Below, piece by piece: positions 1 through 9,574 of a stretch of 64,000 nt of DNA. The stretch covers positions 1-64,000 of the forward strand of contig MNYZ01000111.1 of the NCBI GenBank assembly GCA_001873365.1, given 5' to 3'. Position 1 is the first letter of the stretch, and each line of letters starts with the position of its first letter. A program made the position numbers and the translations under genes. The notes beneath the pieces are model-generated. The model had not been told where the DNA came from. It was given only the letters and a program-made list of their open reading frames with translations, and ran no database searches. This stretch comes from Oscillatoriales cyanobacterium CG2_30_40_61. Lineage in GTDB: Bacteria; Cyanobacteriota; Cyanobacteriia; Cyanobacteriales; Microcoleaceae.

Positions 1-249
1 TTTAGAGAATTTTTATCAGAAATAAATGGTGATAAAGAACCTGATGATTTTTTAATTACTTGTATTTTATTTGCTCCTAATGCTCCGCAACAAAATCCGG
101 TTGAAGATATTTGGTTACAAGCGAAAAACTTTTTGAGGAAGTATTGGTATTTATGCAGGTCGTTTAAGATTATCAAATTTTTGTTCGAGTTTTTTACTAA
201 GGAACATAAATTTGATTTTCCCAAAATTCATCAGTATACTTATATATAG
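1..249 (+). mobile_element. 3' part of IS630-family transposase (DDE C-terminal region), cut by the window start
   Basis: Frame 1 reads ...FAPNAPQQNPVEDIWLQAKNFLRKYWYLCRSFKIIKFLFEFFTKEHKFDFPKIHQYTYI*; the NPVEDIW motif is typical of IS630 transposases. Confidence 0.75.
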
Positions 250-341
250 AAAATCATTTAGGATTGCTATAGACGATATATCTTTAGGTATTAGAGCCGA
301 ATATATAGAGGTTTTGATTAGTAGAAAAATTTAAAAAATCA

Positions 342-2306
342 ATGGAAACTTGGGAATATTATTTAGAACAAGCAAACTATTACTATAAGGATGAACACTG
401 GAAAGAAGCGATCGCAGCCTACCAAAAAGCCCTCGAACTCAACCCTAACCTCCCAGGAATTCATCAAAAAATAGGGGATATCCTGCAACAGCAAGCAAAT
501 GCAGAACGCTCCCACCTTCTTAACCTTTATCAACAGAAAATTCAGCAAAATCCTGATGATTTACAAACCTATTATCAAGCTTTAGAACTGTCTCCTAATG
601 ATGCCGATCTTTACCTAGGTTTAGCCAAAGCTCTGACTAAAAAAGGACGCTTTGATCAAGCTCAAATTGCCTATCAAAAAGTTCTGCGACTGCAACCAGA
701 TCATCCTGAATTACAAAGTTTTTACTCTATTCAAAATAAGGATATTCAACCCAACTTAATATCACTCACAAAATCCTCCCTCCAACTTGACCAAGCAAAA
801 CAAGCAGTTGACACCCTCAACCAAATTACCCTCGATAGCTTTCTCAATACTGGCTCTCAACTCCATTTCCCCACAGTTGAACATCCTGAAATTAGTATTA
901 TTATTATTCTCTATAATCGAGCCGAACTCACTTTAAGCTGTTTATCTTCTATTCTCATAAATCCTTTTAAATCTTTGGAATTAATATTAGTCGATAATAA
1001 TTCTACTGATGACACTCGCCAACTTTTAAAACAGATTAATGGTGCAAAAATTATCCTGAATCAGCAAAATATTCATTATCTTCTTGCCTGTAACCAAGCC
1101 AGCAGAAATGCTCAAGGAAATTATCTGCTATTTTTAAATAATGATACTCAAATTTTAGGAGATAGTATTTCTTCGGCTTTTAATACAATTAAATCCTCTG
1201 AAGATATTGGTGCAGTCGGTGGAAAACTGATCCTTCCTGATGGAACTTTGCAAGAAGCAGGGAGTATTATTTGGCAAGATGGGACTTGTTTAGGATATGG
1301 ACGGGGAGACTCACCTAATGCACCTCAATATCTATTTAAACGTGCGGTTGATTATTGTTCTGCGGCTTTTCTGTTAACCCGACGGGATTTATTTTTACAA
1401 TTAGGTGGGTTTGATCAAGATTATCAACCCGCTTATTATGAAGAAACTGATTATTGTATTCGACTACAAAAAATCGGCAAAAAAATTATTTATGATCCTA
1501 ATGTTAATATTCTCCATTATGAGTTTGCAAGTTCTAGTAATACGGGTTCAAGTGATCATGCGATCGCTTTAATGGAAAAAAATCAACAACTTTTAAAACA
1601 AAAACACAAAGACTGGTTTAAATCTCAATATCCCTGCGATCTCAAAAACCTAATATTTGCTCGAACTCAAGCCAGAGAAAAACAAAAACGTTTATTATAT
1701 ATTGATGATAGAATCCCTCATCCTTGGGTCGGTTCCGGCTATACTCGCAGTCATTCTATTCTGTCTCATCTTGTTAAATTAGGCTATGCTATTACCCTTT
1801 ATCCTGGGGATCTCCGTTATCTCGAAGATTGGTCAATGATTTATGCTGATATTCCCCAAACTGTCGAAGTGATGCGAGGATATGGGTTAGTAATGTTAGA
1901 AGATTTTCTCAGAGAACGCCAAGGATATTATGATCTGGTTTTTGTTAGTCGTCCCCATAATATTAAACATTTAAACTCCATTTTAGTTAAAGAAAATTTT
2001 CTAAATTCAGCAAAAATTATTTATGATGCAGAAGCAATTTTTAGCATCCGAGATTATGAATATAAACGTTTAAATAAAATTGATTTTACTGAAGAAGAAC
2101 GTCAAAAAGCTATTACAGAGGAAATTAAACTTGCTAAAAATAGCCATCATATTATTACCGTTTCTCCCCAAGAAAAACAACAATTTATTCAACAGGGCTA
2201 CACAAACCTTAGCATTTTAGGTCATACTTTTTCGCTTTATCCCACACCTAAACCCTTTACAGAACGGCAAAATTTAATATTTGTGGGTTCAATTTATGAA
2301 CTATAA
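342..2306 (+). pseudogene. TPR + family 2 glycosyltransferase + start of a GT4-like domain; appears C-terminally truncated
   Basis: TPRs, then ISIIIILYNRAELTLSCLSSI...LFLNNDTQ...GGFDQDYQPAYYEETDYCIRL (GT2), then a GT4-like N-terminal part ending FVGSIYEL*. The same frame continues past TAA as SPNADSVLWLTQEIFPLIQNQLDQ. Confidence 0.75.
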
Positions 2307-2333
2307 TCTCCTAATGCTGATTCAGTATTGTGG

Positions 2334-2747
2334 CTAACCCAGGAAATATTTCCCCTGATTCAAAATCAACTTGATCAGACAATTGAACTTCACGGCAACA
2401 TCATAGATAGAATCTAATTCTGGAATAATCTTGTTTTTTAAGGTAGTCGTTAACCCATGACTTAAATCATCTCGAAAAGCAATAATTTCTGCTTGCCAAT
2501 GCCGATGATTTTGCTCATACTCTTGCTCCCAGTATTCCAACAAAAGCAAATGAATAATAATCTGCCTTGAAAGACTTCTGACTTTGTTAAATTCACTTCT
2601 TCCCAAACCTTCTAACTCCTCAATTAAACTGTCTATATCTAAACTTTCAAACTCTTTTATTTTTAATAATTGAATAGTTTCTTGCAACCATAAGTAATCG
2701 TCGCTTTGATACAATTCTTGAAGTTTGTTTTTAGTTGAATTTGTCAT
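2334..2747 (-). CDS. DUF29 family protein with a replaced C-terminus
   Basis: LYQSDDYLWLQETIQLLKIKEFESLDIDSLIEELEGLGRSEFNKVRSLSRQIIIHLLLLEYW is typical DUF29; the last ~16 aa are antisense to the glycosyltransferase remnant. Confidence 0.75.
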   Translation of the reverse strand: MTNSTKNKLQELYQSDDYLWLQETIQLLKIKEFESLDIDSLIEELEGLGRSEFNKVRSLSRQIIIHLLLLEYWEQEYEQNHRHWQAEIIAFRDDLSHGLTTTLKNKIIPELDSIYDVAVKFNCLIKLILNQGKYFLG

Positions 2748-2967
2748 ATTTTTTATTATTACTATAAATTGTTACTAATTATTTGCGATCGCACCCCTTG
2801 ATTCCTTTATATTAATCTATAATAGAGAGAACATTCATCTGTTCGACTAGATAAAATCAGTGTAACATCCTAGGATGAATATTCTGCGGCCCAGGCTAAG
2901 ATTGAGGGTATTGTATTGCGGTTGAGCATTGGTTTGTTAATATATCCATTTTTGTAGGAGATCAAAC

Positions 2968-3534
2968 ATGATTGCTGTTACTTCAGTTAGACCCCAAATC
3001 ACCCTAGAGGAGTTTTTAGAATATCCTGAAACCAAACCCTATAGTGAATATATTAACGGAAAAATAGAACAAAAACCCACGCCTCAAGGACAACATAGTG
3101 TTTTACAAGGTCGTTTAGTTACAGCTATTAACCAAGTGGGATTACCTAAAAAATTAGCCCATGCTTTTCCTGAGTTACGATGTACTTTTGCAGGTGGTTC
3201 TCTTGTGCTCGATATCAGTGTTTTTACTTGGGATCGGATTCCCAAAACTGAACAAGGAAAAATTGCCAATCGTTTTGAAGTTCATCCCGATTGGGTAATT
3301 GAGATTCTATCTCCTGAACAATCTGCAAATAAAGTGATCAGAAAAATTATATTTTGTCTCAACCAAGGAACACAGTTGGGATGGTTAATTGATCCCGAAG
3401 ATGAATCCGTAATTATATTTCAGCCTAATTTATTTCCAGAAGTTAAAATAGATGAAGAAATTTTACCTGTTTTAGATCATCTTAAAGACCTACAATTGTC
3501 AGTAAAAGAAATGTTTACTTGGTTAAGCTGTTAA
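2968..3534 (+). CDS. Uma2 family endonuclease-like protein
   Basis: TLEEFLEYPETKPYSEYINGKIEQKP...PDWVIEILSPEQSANKVIRKI; Uma2 pattern. Confidence 0.85.
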   Translation: MIAVTSVRPQITLEEFLEYPETKPYSEYINGKIEQKPTPQGQHSVLQGRLVTAINQVGLPKKLAHAFPELRCTFAGGSLVLDISVFTWDRIPKTEQGKIANRFEVHPDWVIEILSPEQSANKVIRKIIFCLNQGTQLGWLIDPEDESVIIFQPNLFPEVKIDEEILPVLDHLKDLQLSVKEMFTWLSC

Positions 3535-3607
3535 AACTTATTATCTTGTGGAATCATCGAGGCAGAGCCTCAAACAAGCATTCCCCGATAGACACGGGGA
3601 ACGGGGT

Positions 3608-5584
3608 TTAGGAACCGATCGCATCTCTTAAAGCATTTTGGGTCATGGCGGCGATCGCTTGATCCGTAGCTTTAGGAAGGTGATAATATTTCCCTCCGGC
3701 GGTTTTTGCTAACTCCTTAGCAAACCCCGTAGAAATGAATTTACTTTCAGTATCAATCACTAACAATTGAATTCCTAACCCGCGAATTTTTCCCGCAATT
3801 TCTAATAGCTCTTTCTTAATATCCGGCTTTTCTCCTTCAATTTGGGGTTCTCCCAAAGACCGAGATAAAGAAATATTCCCCCGTCCGTCGGTAATAGCCA
3901 CAATCACCACCTGACCAATATCCCCCGACTGTTTAGCATTTACCCCGACTCTCACCGCCTGAGTTAACCCATGGGCTAAGGGCGACCCACCCCCACAGGG
4001 TAAGCGTTCTAGGCGTTTTCGCGCCGCCGCAATCGAACGAGTCGGCGGTAACAACACCTCCGCCTGTTCCCCTCGGAAGGGAATCAGCGACACCTGATCC
4101 CGACTTTGGTAGGCTTCGGTTAACAGTTGTAATACCGCCCCTTTTGCCGACTGCATTCGGTTCAGGGCCATGGAACCCGACGCATCTACCACAAATACTA
4201 CTAAGGCCCCAGATTTGCGGGCCAACCGTTTCGCCCGAATATCCCCCTGTTCCACAATCACTTTCCGCCCCGGTTCCCGCAAACGCCGGGCTTGTTGATA
4301 GGGGGCTGCGGCCCGTAACGTGGCATCAACGGCAATTCTTTGGACTTTCCCCCTAGGTAAAACGGGCTTTATGTACCGCCCCCTGTCATCGGAAAAAATC
4401 ACGCTACGGCTGCCAGATTTCCCTTGACGGTTCGCCATTTGGGTAAAATACAAGACGCTATCATCAAGAATCACCCCTTCCGGGTCGAAAATAAATTCTT
4501 CGGGGATAGTGGCTTCTTCTTCTTCGGGCTGGTCTTCCTCGTCTTCCTCGTCCTCGTCTTCTTCCTCCTGCTGATCTTCGGGGGACTGATCTTGAGGGGG
4601 TGGGGGTGGCGGCGGTTGTTGGGGTTGTTCTTCCGGGGGTGGGACAATTTTGGCCCGGGGAACAATCACCAATTCCACCGCCCGACGTAAATCATCGGCG
4701 TTGACAGTGGTACGTCCTTCTAAGGCGGCGGAGGCTTTAGCTACTCGCACGGCAAATAATTCCGCCCGATGACCCATGACACCGCCGCGCAAGGCTTCTT
4801 GAACTAAATATAAGATTTGATCAGGAGTAATAATCACATCTTTTAACCATTCCCGGGCTAAAATAATCTGGGTTTTCAGATCATCTAATTCTTGATTATA
4901 TTGTGTTAGAAAAGCCTGGGGTGATTTCGCATAATCCATGACTTGATCTACTGCTTGCACCCGTTCATCTAAACTGAGAACACCATCGGCGGATAGGGCG
5001 ATCGCAATTCTATCTAATAAATGATCCCGTAATGACCCTTCTTCTGGGTTAAATGTGGCGATAAATAAGGGTTTACAGGGATGCTCAAAACTAATCCCTT
5101 CCCGTTCAATTAAATTCCGGCCTTCCGTCAAAACTGTTAATAATAAATTAGCAATATTATCATCTAATAAATTAATTTCATCCACATATAAAACCCCTCG
5201 GTTTGCTGTGGCTAAAAGTCCGGGTTGAAATACCGTTTGACCCTGTTTAACCGATTGTTCTAAATCCACCGAACCCACTAATCTATCTTCGGTGATCCCT
5301 AACGGAATTTGCACAAAGGCCGTGGGGACAATTTCCGTCGGTTGCGTTTGATCAACGGGTTCAGCGTTGGCGATCGCGCCTTTGACCACTTCTATCGGGG
5401 GTAACAAAGCGTGTAATGCCCGCGCCATCACGGATTTGGCCGTCCCCCTTCTACCCGCAATCACCACACCCCCCAAACCCGGGTCAACCGCCGCCAGCAA
5501 CAGGGCGAGTTTAATGGCACCTTGTCCAATGACCGCAGTTAAGGGAAAGGAGGTAATCGTAGGGGCGCTAACGGGCGCAGACAT
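3608..5584 (-). CDS. chlD: Magnesium chelatase ATPase subunit D
   Basis: AAA+ N-terminus ([35 protein letters not shown]), Pro/acidic linker, C-terminal VWA domain ([16 protein letters not shown]). Confidence 0.95.
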   Translation of the reverse strand: MSAPVSAPTITSFPLTAVIGQGAIKLALLLAAVDPGLGGVVIAGRRGTAKSVMARALHALLPPIEVVKGAIANAEPVDQTQPTEIVPTAFVQIPLGITEDRLVGSVDLEQSVKQGQTVFQPGLLATANRGVLYVDEINLLDDNIANLLLTVLTEGRNLIEREGISFEHPCKPLFIATFNPEEGSLRDHLLDRIAIALSADGVLSLDERVQAVDQVMDYAKSPQAFLTQYNQELDDLKTQIILAREWLKDVIITPDQILYLVQEALRGGVMGHRAELFAVRVAKASAALEGRTTVNADDLRRAVELVIVPRAKIVPPPEEQPQQPPPPPPPQDQSPEDQQEEEDEDEEDEEDQPEEEEATIPEEFIFDPEGVILDDSVLYFTQMANRQGKSGSRSVIFSDDRGRYIKPVLPRGKVQRIAVDATLRAAAPYQQARRLREPGRKVIVEQGDIRAKRLARKSGALVVFVVDASGSMALNRMQSAKGAVLQLLTEAYQSRDQVSLIPFRGEQAEVLLPPTRSIAAARKRLERLPCGGGSPLAHGLTQAVRVGVNAKQSGDIGQVVIVAITDGRGNISLSRSLGEPQIEGEKPDIKKELLEIAGKIRGLGIQLLVIDTESKFISTGFAKELAKTAGGKYYHLPKATDQAIAAMTQNALRDAIGS

Positions 5585-5660
5585 AGCTTTAGAAATGACA
5601 GAACAATATCCTACAATAGCAAATAATGGTACTTTTGTTAATTGGTTTTCCTAAAAAGTT

Positions 5661-6209
5661 ATGAGAATTATCAATTTCGGATTATTTCAAGGGCTGAAAA
5701 ACCATATCAATACTGCTGGGATAAATATGCAATTGCGATTAATAATTGTTACGGGTTTAATCAGTTTAGGTCTGGGATTTCCGGTTTTAGCAGAACGCCG
5801 AGGGGATGTGGAAAGATTAATCAGTACCAATCAATGTCAACAATGTGATTTAAGTGGGGCGAATTTAGCCGAAGCTAAGTTAGAAGGGGCGGATTTATTA
5901 GGGGCAAATTTGCAAAAAGCTAACCTGAGAGGAGCTAATTTAAAAGGGGCAGATTTAAGTTCAGCTAATTTAATTGAAGCGGATTTATCGGGGGCAGATT
6001 TACGCGATACCAAACTCCATGGCACCACTTTAAGAAAAGCGAATTTAAAGGATACTGACCTATCTTGGTCTGATCTTTATCAAGCGTTTTTAGAGGAAGC
6101 TCAATTTAATAATGCTAATTTATTAAATGCTAACCTGAATAATGCTAAATTACAAGGAACTAATTTTTGTGGGGCGACTATGCCCGATGGACAAAAAGGG
6201 AAATGTTAA
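5661..6209 (+). CDS. Pentapeptide repeat protein with N-terminal signal-like segment
   Basis: LSGANLAEAKLEGADLLGANLQKANLRGANLKGADLSSANL; hydrophobic N-terminus (start may be the internal Met). Confidence 0.85.
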   Translation: MRIINFGLFQGLKNHINTAGINMQLRLIIVTGLISLGLGFPVLAERRGDVERLISTNQCQQCDLSGANLAEAKLEGADLLGANLQKANLRGANLKGADLSSANLIEADLSGADLRDTKLHGTTLRKANLKDTDLSWSDLYQAFLEEAQFNNANLLNANLNNAKLQGTNFCGATMPDGQKGKC

Positions 6210-6428
6210 TCACCGTAAACTAGAGATTTCATCCACAATTTTAATTTTGCCTCGATACACCCCTCTAAGTAATCGATCTACACAGCGTCTTTCCTCTTCT
6301 GAGAGAGATTCATCTAAAATCGCTGCCAGGAGTCCATAGCGATCCGCAAGGGTTAGATGACCTGTGGTGTTCACTTGAGCGAATAAATCACTCAGAGCCG
6401 ATTGTAAAAGTTGAACTTTAGGAACCAT
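6210..6428 (-). CDS. Small conserved-looking cyanobacterial hypothetical protein
   Basis: Compact 72 aa ORF MVPKVQLLQSALSDLFAQVNTTGHLTLADRYGLLAAILDESLSEEERRCVDRLLRGVYRGKI. Confidence 0.65.
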   Translation of the reverse strand: MVPKVQLLQSALSDLFAQVNTTGHLTLADRYGLLAAILDESLSEEERRCVDRLLRGVYRGKIKIVDEISSLR

Positions 6429-6602
6429 AATTATTTAATCTTAACCCAATAGTTTAATCTTTACAGATTTTTTACAAAACGGACGTGATTTTACAGAATA
6501 TAATTGGTGATTGAGATAACCGGAAATTTGTGATCTGGCTAAAATAATGTTGTGATCGCACCCTCAACAACCCTAGAATAAAAAGCGATCACATTAACAA
6601 CT

Positions 6603-6929
6603 TTACTCCAGATCAAGGGGATTAAAAGTAATTGAAGATTGTGCGCTATGACGAAGATAAATAATATAAACGATATCTTCTCGAATGGTGAAAATAATCC
6701 GGTATTTATTCCTTGATTTCCCATAAATAATTTGTCTAATTTCTTCAGAAAAATCATCGTTTTCTCTAGCTAAAGCAAAACGTCTTGGCTTATCTTGCAA
6801 AGTAGCAATAGTATTCATTAAATCTCTAAACCATTGATCAGCATAATTAGGGTTAAGATTTTTTAACCAAAGATAAGCAGATTCTATTTCTAGTTTAGCA
6901 TTCTGGGTTAATTTAACTTGAAATTCCAT
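6603..6929 (-). CDS. RelE/ParE family toxin
   Basis: VKLTQNAKLEIESAYLWLKNLNPNYADQWFRDLMNTIATLQDKPRRFALA...RNKYRIIFTIREDIVYIIYLRH. Confidence 0.85.
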   Translation of the reverse strand: MEFQVKLTQNAKLEIESAYLWLKNLNPNYADQWFRDLMNTIATLQDKPRRFALARENDDFSEEIRQIIYGKSRNKYRIIFTIREDIVYIIYLRHSAQSSITFNPLDLE

Positions 6930-7203
6930 GTTTATGCTGCATTTCTTCGATGAATTGATTTAGGGGTTGTGTGTCACCTGTTGCTATATCTTCTAATCCT
7001 TTTTTAATACCAATAATAGTTTCTAATTTCTCTATAAAATCTAGTAATTTTTGATAAGATACAGCATCTTGTACTACTAATTCGGCTTTCCCATTAATAG
7101 TTAAAACGAGAGGATTACCTGTTTCTTTCATCTGGGTAATCATTTCATTTGTATTCCGTTTAAAGGTTGAGAGGGATTGAATATCTCGATTTAGATTAAT
7201 CAT
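6913..7203 (-). CDS. Phd/YefM family antitoxin
   Basis: STFKRNTNEMITQMKETGNPLVLTINGKAELVVQDAVSYQKLL; overlaps the downstream ParE-like toxin by 17 bp. Confidence 0.88.
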   Translation of the reverse strand: MINLNRDIQSLSTFKRNTNEMITQMKETGNPLVLTINGKAELVVQDAVSYQKLLDFIEKLETIIGIKKGLEDIATGDTQPLNQFIEEMQHKHGISS

Positions 7204-7270
7204 GGTTGGGGACTTTGCACTAAATTTGCATTAAATTTAATGTTAGCACAAAATAGCAAAAGCGATCGCA

Positions 7271-7708
7271 CTATAAAGGAACTTCTACTAATTCAGCAAT
7301 GCGATCGCCCAGACGAATAAAATGTTTAGGATTAAGGGTTAATATTTTATTAATTTCCTTTTTCATGGCTGCATGAGCGATTAAAGTATCATAAATTGCT
7401 CCACCAGTCAACCCTAAATTCACCATATTTTCTATTATTTCATAATAATCATCTTCTGTTAAAGAAATAATCTGAAATTCTTTGAGATTCTCTTTAATAA
7501 GCCGTTGAGTTACTTGAGGGGAAAAACGAGGTTGAGAGAGAAAAGAAGATATAACAGAGAATAATTCAGCTAGGGTATGAGTGACAATAAATCCCTCTAT
7601 TTTTGCGGTTTTAACCTGTTCTAACCATGACCAACAAGGAAAATGCTGAGGATGTTTAACTAATATAGAAGCGACTAAAACAGAAGTATCAAATAATATT
7701 TTTACCAT
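7271..7708 (-). CDS. PIN-domain (VapC-like) toxin
   Basis: MVKILFDTSVLVASILVKHPQHFPCW...GGAIYDTLIAHAAMKKEINKILTLNPKHF. Confidence 0.85.
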   Translation of the reverse strand: MVKILFDTSVLVASILVKHPQHFPCWSWLEQVKTAKIEGFIVTHTLAELFSVISSFLSQPRFSPQVTQRLIKENLKEFQIISLTEDDYYEIIENMVNLGLTGGAIYDTLIAHAAMKKEINKILTLNPKHFIRLGDRIAELVEVPL

Positions 7709-7959
7709 AATATTATTTGATTTGTTCTTTCATTTCTAAGTTCTTCAATTATTGTATTAGCATCGGTTAATAGTTCTGCATCAGAAACTAATACATGACC
7801 TTCATAGTAAAGTAATGCTTCTTCTTTAATCGGGTTTAAGATTATTTTTCCATCTTGAATTTCTAAAGATAGTTTTGAGTCGTTATCTAAACCTAATTGT
7901 TGTCTAATAACTTCAGGAATTTCAATAAATCCTGATTGATTTAAGGTGACTAAGTTCAT
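7702..7959 (-). CDS. AbrB/MazE-type antitoxin
   Basis: MNLVTLNQSGFIEIPEVIRQQLGLDNDSKLSLEIQDGKIILNP; overlaps the PIN toxin ORF. Confidence 0.85.
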   Translation of the reverse strand: MNLVTLNQSGFIEIPEVIRQQLGLDNDSKLSLEIQDGKIILNPIKEEALLYYEGHVLVSDAELLTDANTIIEELRNERTNQIILW

Positions 7960-8109
7960 ACTGTTTTCCTAACCTAAAGTTACCTGTGTATATTATAGCA
8001 GCGATCGCACCCTAAACAACCCTACACCCCAAGAAGCGATCGCACCCTCAACTCTCCTACAATAAAATAGGTTATAATAGAAAGTAGTTAAATAATCACC
8101 TAATTCATT

Positions 8110-8337
8110 ATGCAACAACAAAGTTTTGATGCAATTTTTGAAAATGGGGTTTTTCGCCCCTTAGCTGATTTCCAATTAATAGAAGGTCAAACCGTAAAAC
8201 TTATTATAGAATCGGAATCTATCAAAAAAAATAGAAGCTTTCCTACAACGGGAATTATTGCTAAACTAACAGCAAATCCTCTTGTGATTCCTAACTTTCA
8301 TTCCCTGACAAGAGAGGAAGCGAATGAACGCTGGTAA
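8110..8337 (+). CDS. DUF104/AF2212-like antitoxin
   Basis: FDAIFENGVFRPLADFQLIEGQTVKLIIES; overlaps the PIN ORF. Confidence 0.75.
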   Translation: MQQQSFDAIFENGVFRPLADFQLIEGQTVKLIIESESIKKNRSFPTTGIIAKLTANPLVIPNFHSLTREEANERW

Positions 8338-8767
8338 ACCTCAACGTTTTTTTGTTGATTCTAATATTTGGCTATATCGTTTTATTGTTAATCCTAATGA
8401 TTTAGATGCTAGGTCAAAACAACAAATAGCTACAAGTATTACCAGTCAAGAAAACCTAGTTATTAGCACGCAGGTTGTCAATGAAGTCTGCTCAAATTTA
8501 ATTCGCAAAGCCAAATTTGATAATTCACAGATTCAAAGTTTAGTTGAGGATTTGGGATTGGGCTGTGAAATTTTACCTGTTTCTTTTGCAACAATTCAGT
8601 ATGCTGTCAAATTGCGAGATTGCTATTTATTTTCATTTTGGGATAGTATAATCATTGCTAGTGCAATTTTAGGCGATATAACTGTTCTATATTCAGAAGA
8701 TATGCAAGATGGTTTAATCATCGAAGATACTTTACAGATTATCAATCCATTCAGAGATTTAAAATGA
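8324..8767 (+). CDS. PIN-domain toxin
   Basis: RFFVDSNIWLYRFIVNPND...ISTQVVNEVCSNLIRKAKF...FSFWDSIIIASAILGDITVLYSEDMQDGLII. Confidence 0.88.
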   Translation: MNAGKPQRFFVDSNIWLYRFIVNPNDLDARSKQQIATSITSQENLVISTQVVNEVCSNLIRKAKFDNSQIQSLVEDLGLGCEILPVSFATIQYAVKLRDCYLFSFWDSIIIASAILGDITVLYSEDMQDGLIIEDTLQIINPFRDLK

Positions 8768-8990
8768 GCGATCGCACCCTCAACAACCCTAGAATAAAAA
8801 GCGATCGCATTAATAATTTTACTCCAGATTAGGGTTAAGATTTTTTAACCAAAGATAAGCAGATTCTATTTCTAGTTTAGCATTCCGTGTTAATTTAACT
8901 TGAAATTCCATGTTTGTGCTGCATTTCTTCGATGAATTGATCAGGATTACCAGTTTCTTTCATCAGGGTAATCAGTTCAACTGTTAAGCA
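8768..8990 (-). pseudogene. Decayed duplicate of the ParE/Phd module and its downstream flank (cf. 6553-7150)
   Basis: Three blocks match 6553-6614, 6847-6959 and ~7111-7145 in the same order and orientation, with the intervening sequence missing. Confidence 0.85.
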
Positions 8991-8997
8991 GATATTA

Positions 8998-9363
8998 TTA
9001 ATTATCGAGGTTGCAGATTACACTATAATTATTTTGATCCCGACAAGCCCTTCCTAAAGCTTGGTTAAGTTCAGGATCATAAGTCCAAGCACCGGCAGAC
9101 ATTAGATAGCTACAAAACCCATTTGTCGGGCAACTCTCGCCTGCAAAGGTAAATACCGCCATGTCAGCCCCTCGTATTGTGTAAAAAGTTCCATAAGGAT
9201 CTCCATCTACTATAATTTTGCCTTCTCTTTGAAGTTTTGCTTCTACCATATCAAGCATCCTTGATGCTAATGAGACTTGATTTATAGTTAATAGAGAAAG
9301 AAAGCTTAAAGCTACGGCAGTTCCTAATCTTTTGAAAGATAAATTAAATACAGAAGTTTTCAT
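8998..9363 (-). CDS. Small secreted hypothetical protein
   Basis: N-terminal hydrophobic signal-like segment (LGTAVALSFLSLLTINQVSLAS), Cys-containing mature part. Confidence 0.6.
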   Translation of the reverse strand: MKTSVFNLSFKRLGTAVALSFLSLLTINQVSLASRMLDMVEAKLQREGKIIVDGDPYGTFYTIRGADMAVFTFAGESCPTNGFCSYLMSAGAWTYDPELNQALGRACRDQNNYSVICNLDN

Positions 9364-9574
9364 CTTTTTTGCTCCTATAGACCGTAAATAGGTTGGAATT
9401 ATGAGGTGTCTGGAATTTGATTGATTTTTTTTAATTAGCTATTTTTATTGTAAAATCAACTTGGAACTATGTTTATCGAAAAAAAACCTGATTTAAACGG
9501 GAGTTGTGTGACAAAATATTAAGCAAAAAATAGGAAAAGATCGGAAAAAATAGGATCAAGTTCAGCTATAATGG

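Noticed and set aside
4424-4690. ORFs at 4424-4690 (+) and 4471-4665 (-)
   Set aside because: Alternative frames of the Pro/acidic linker of chlD.
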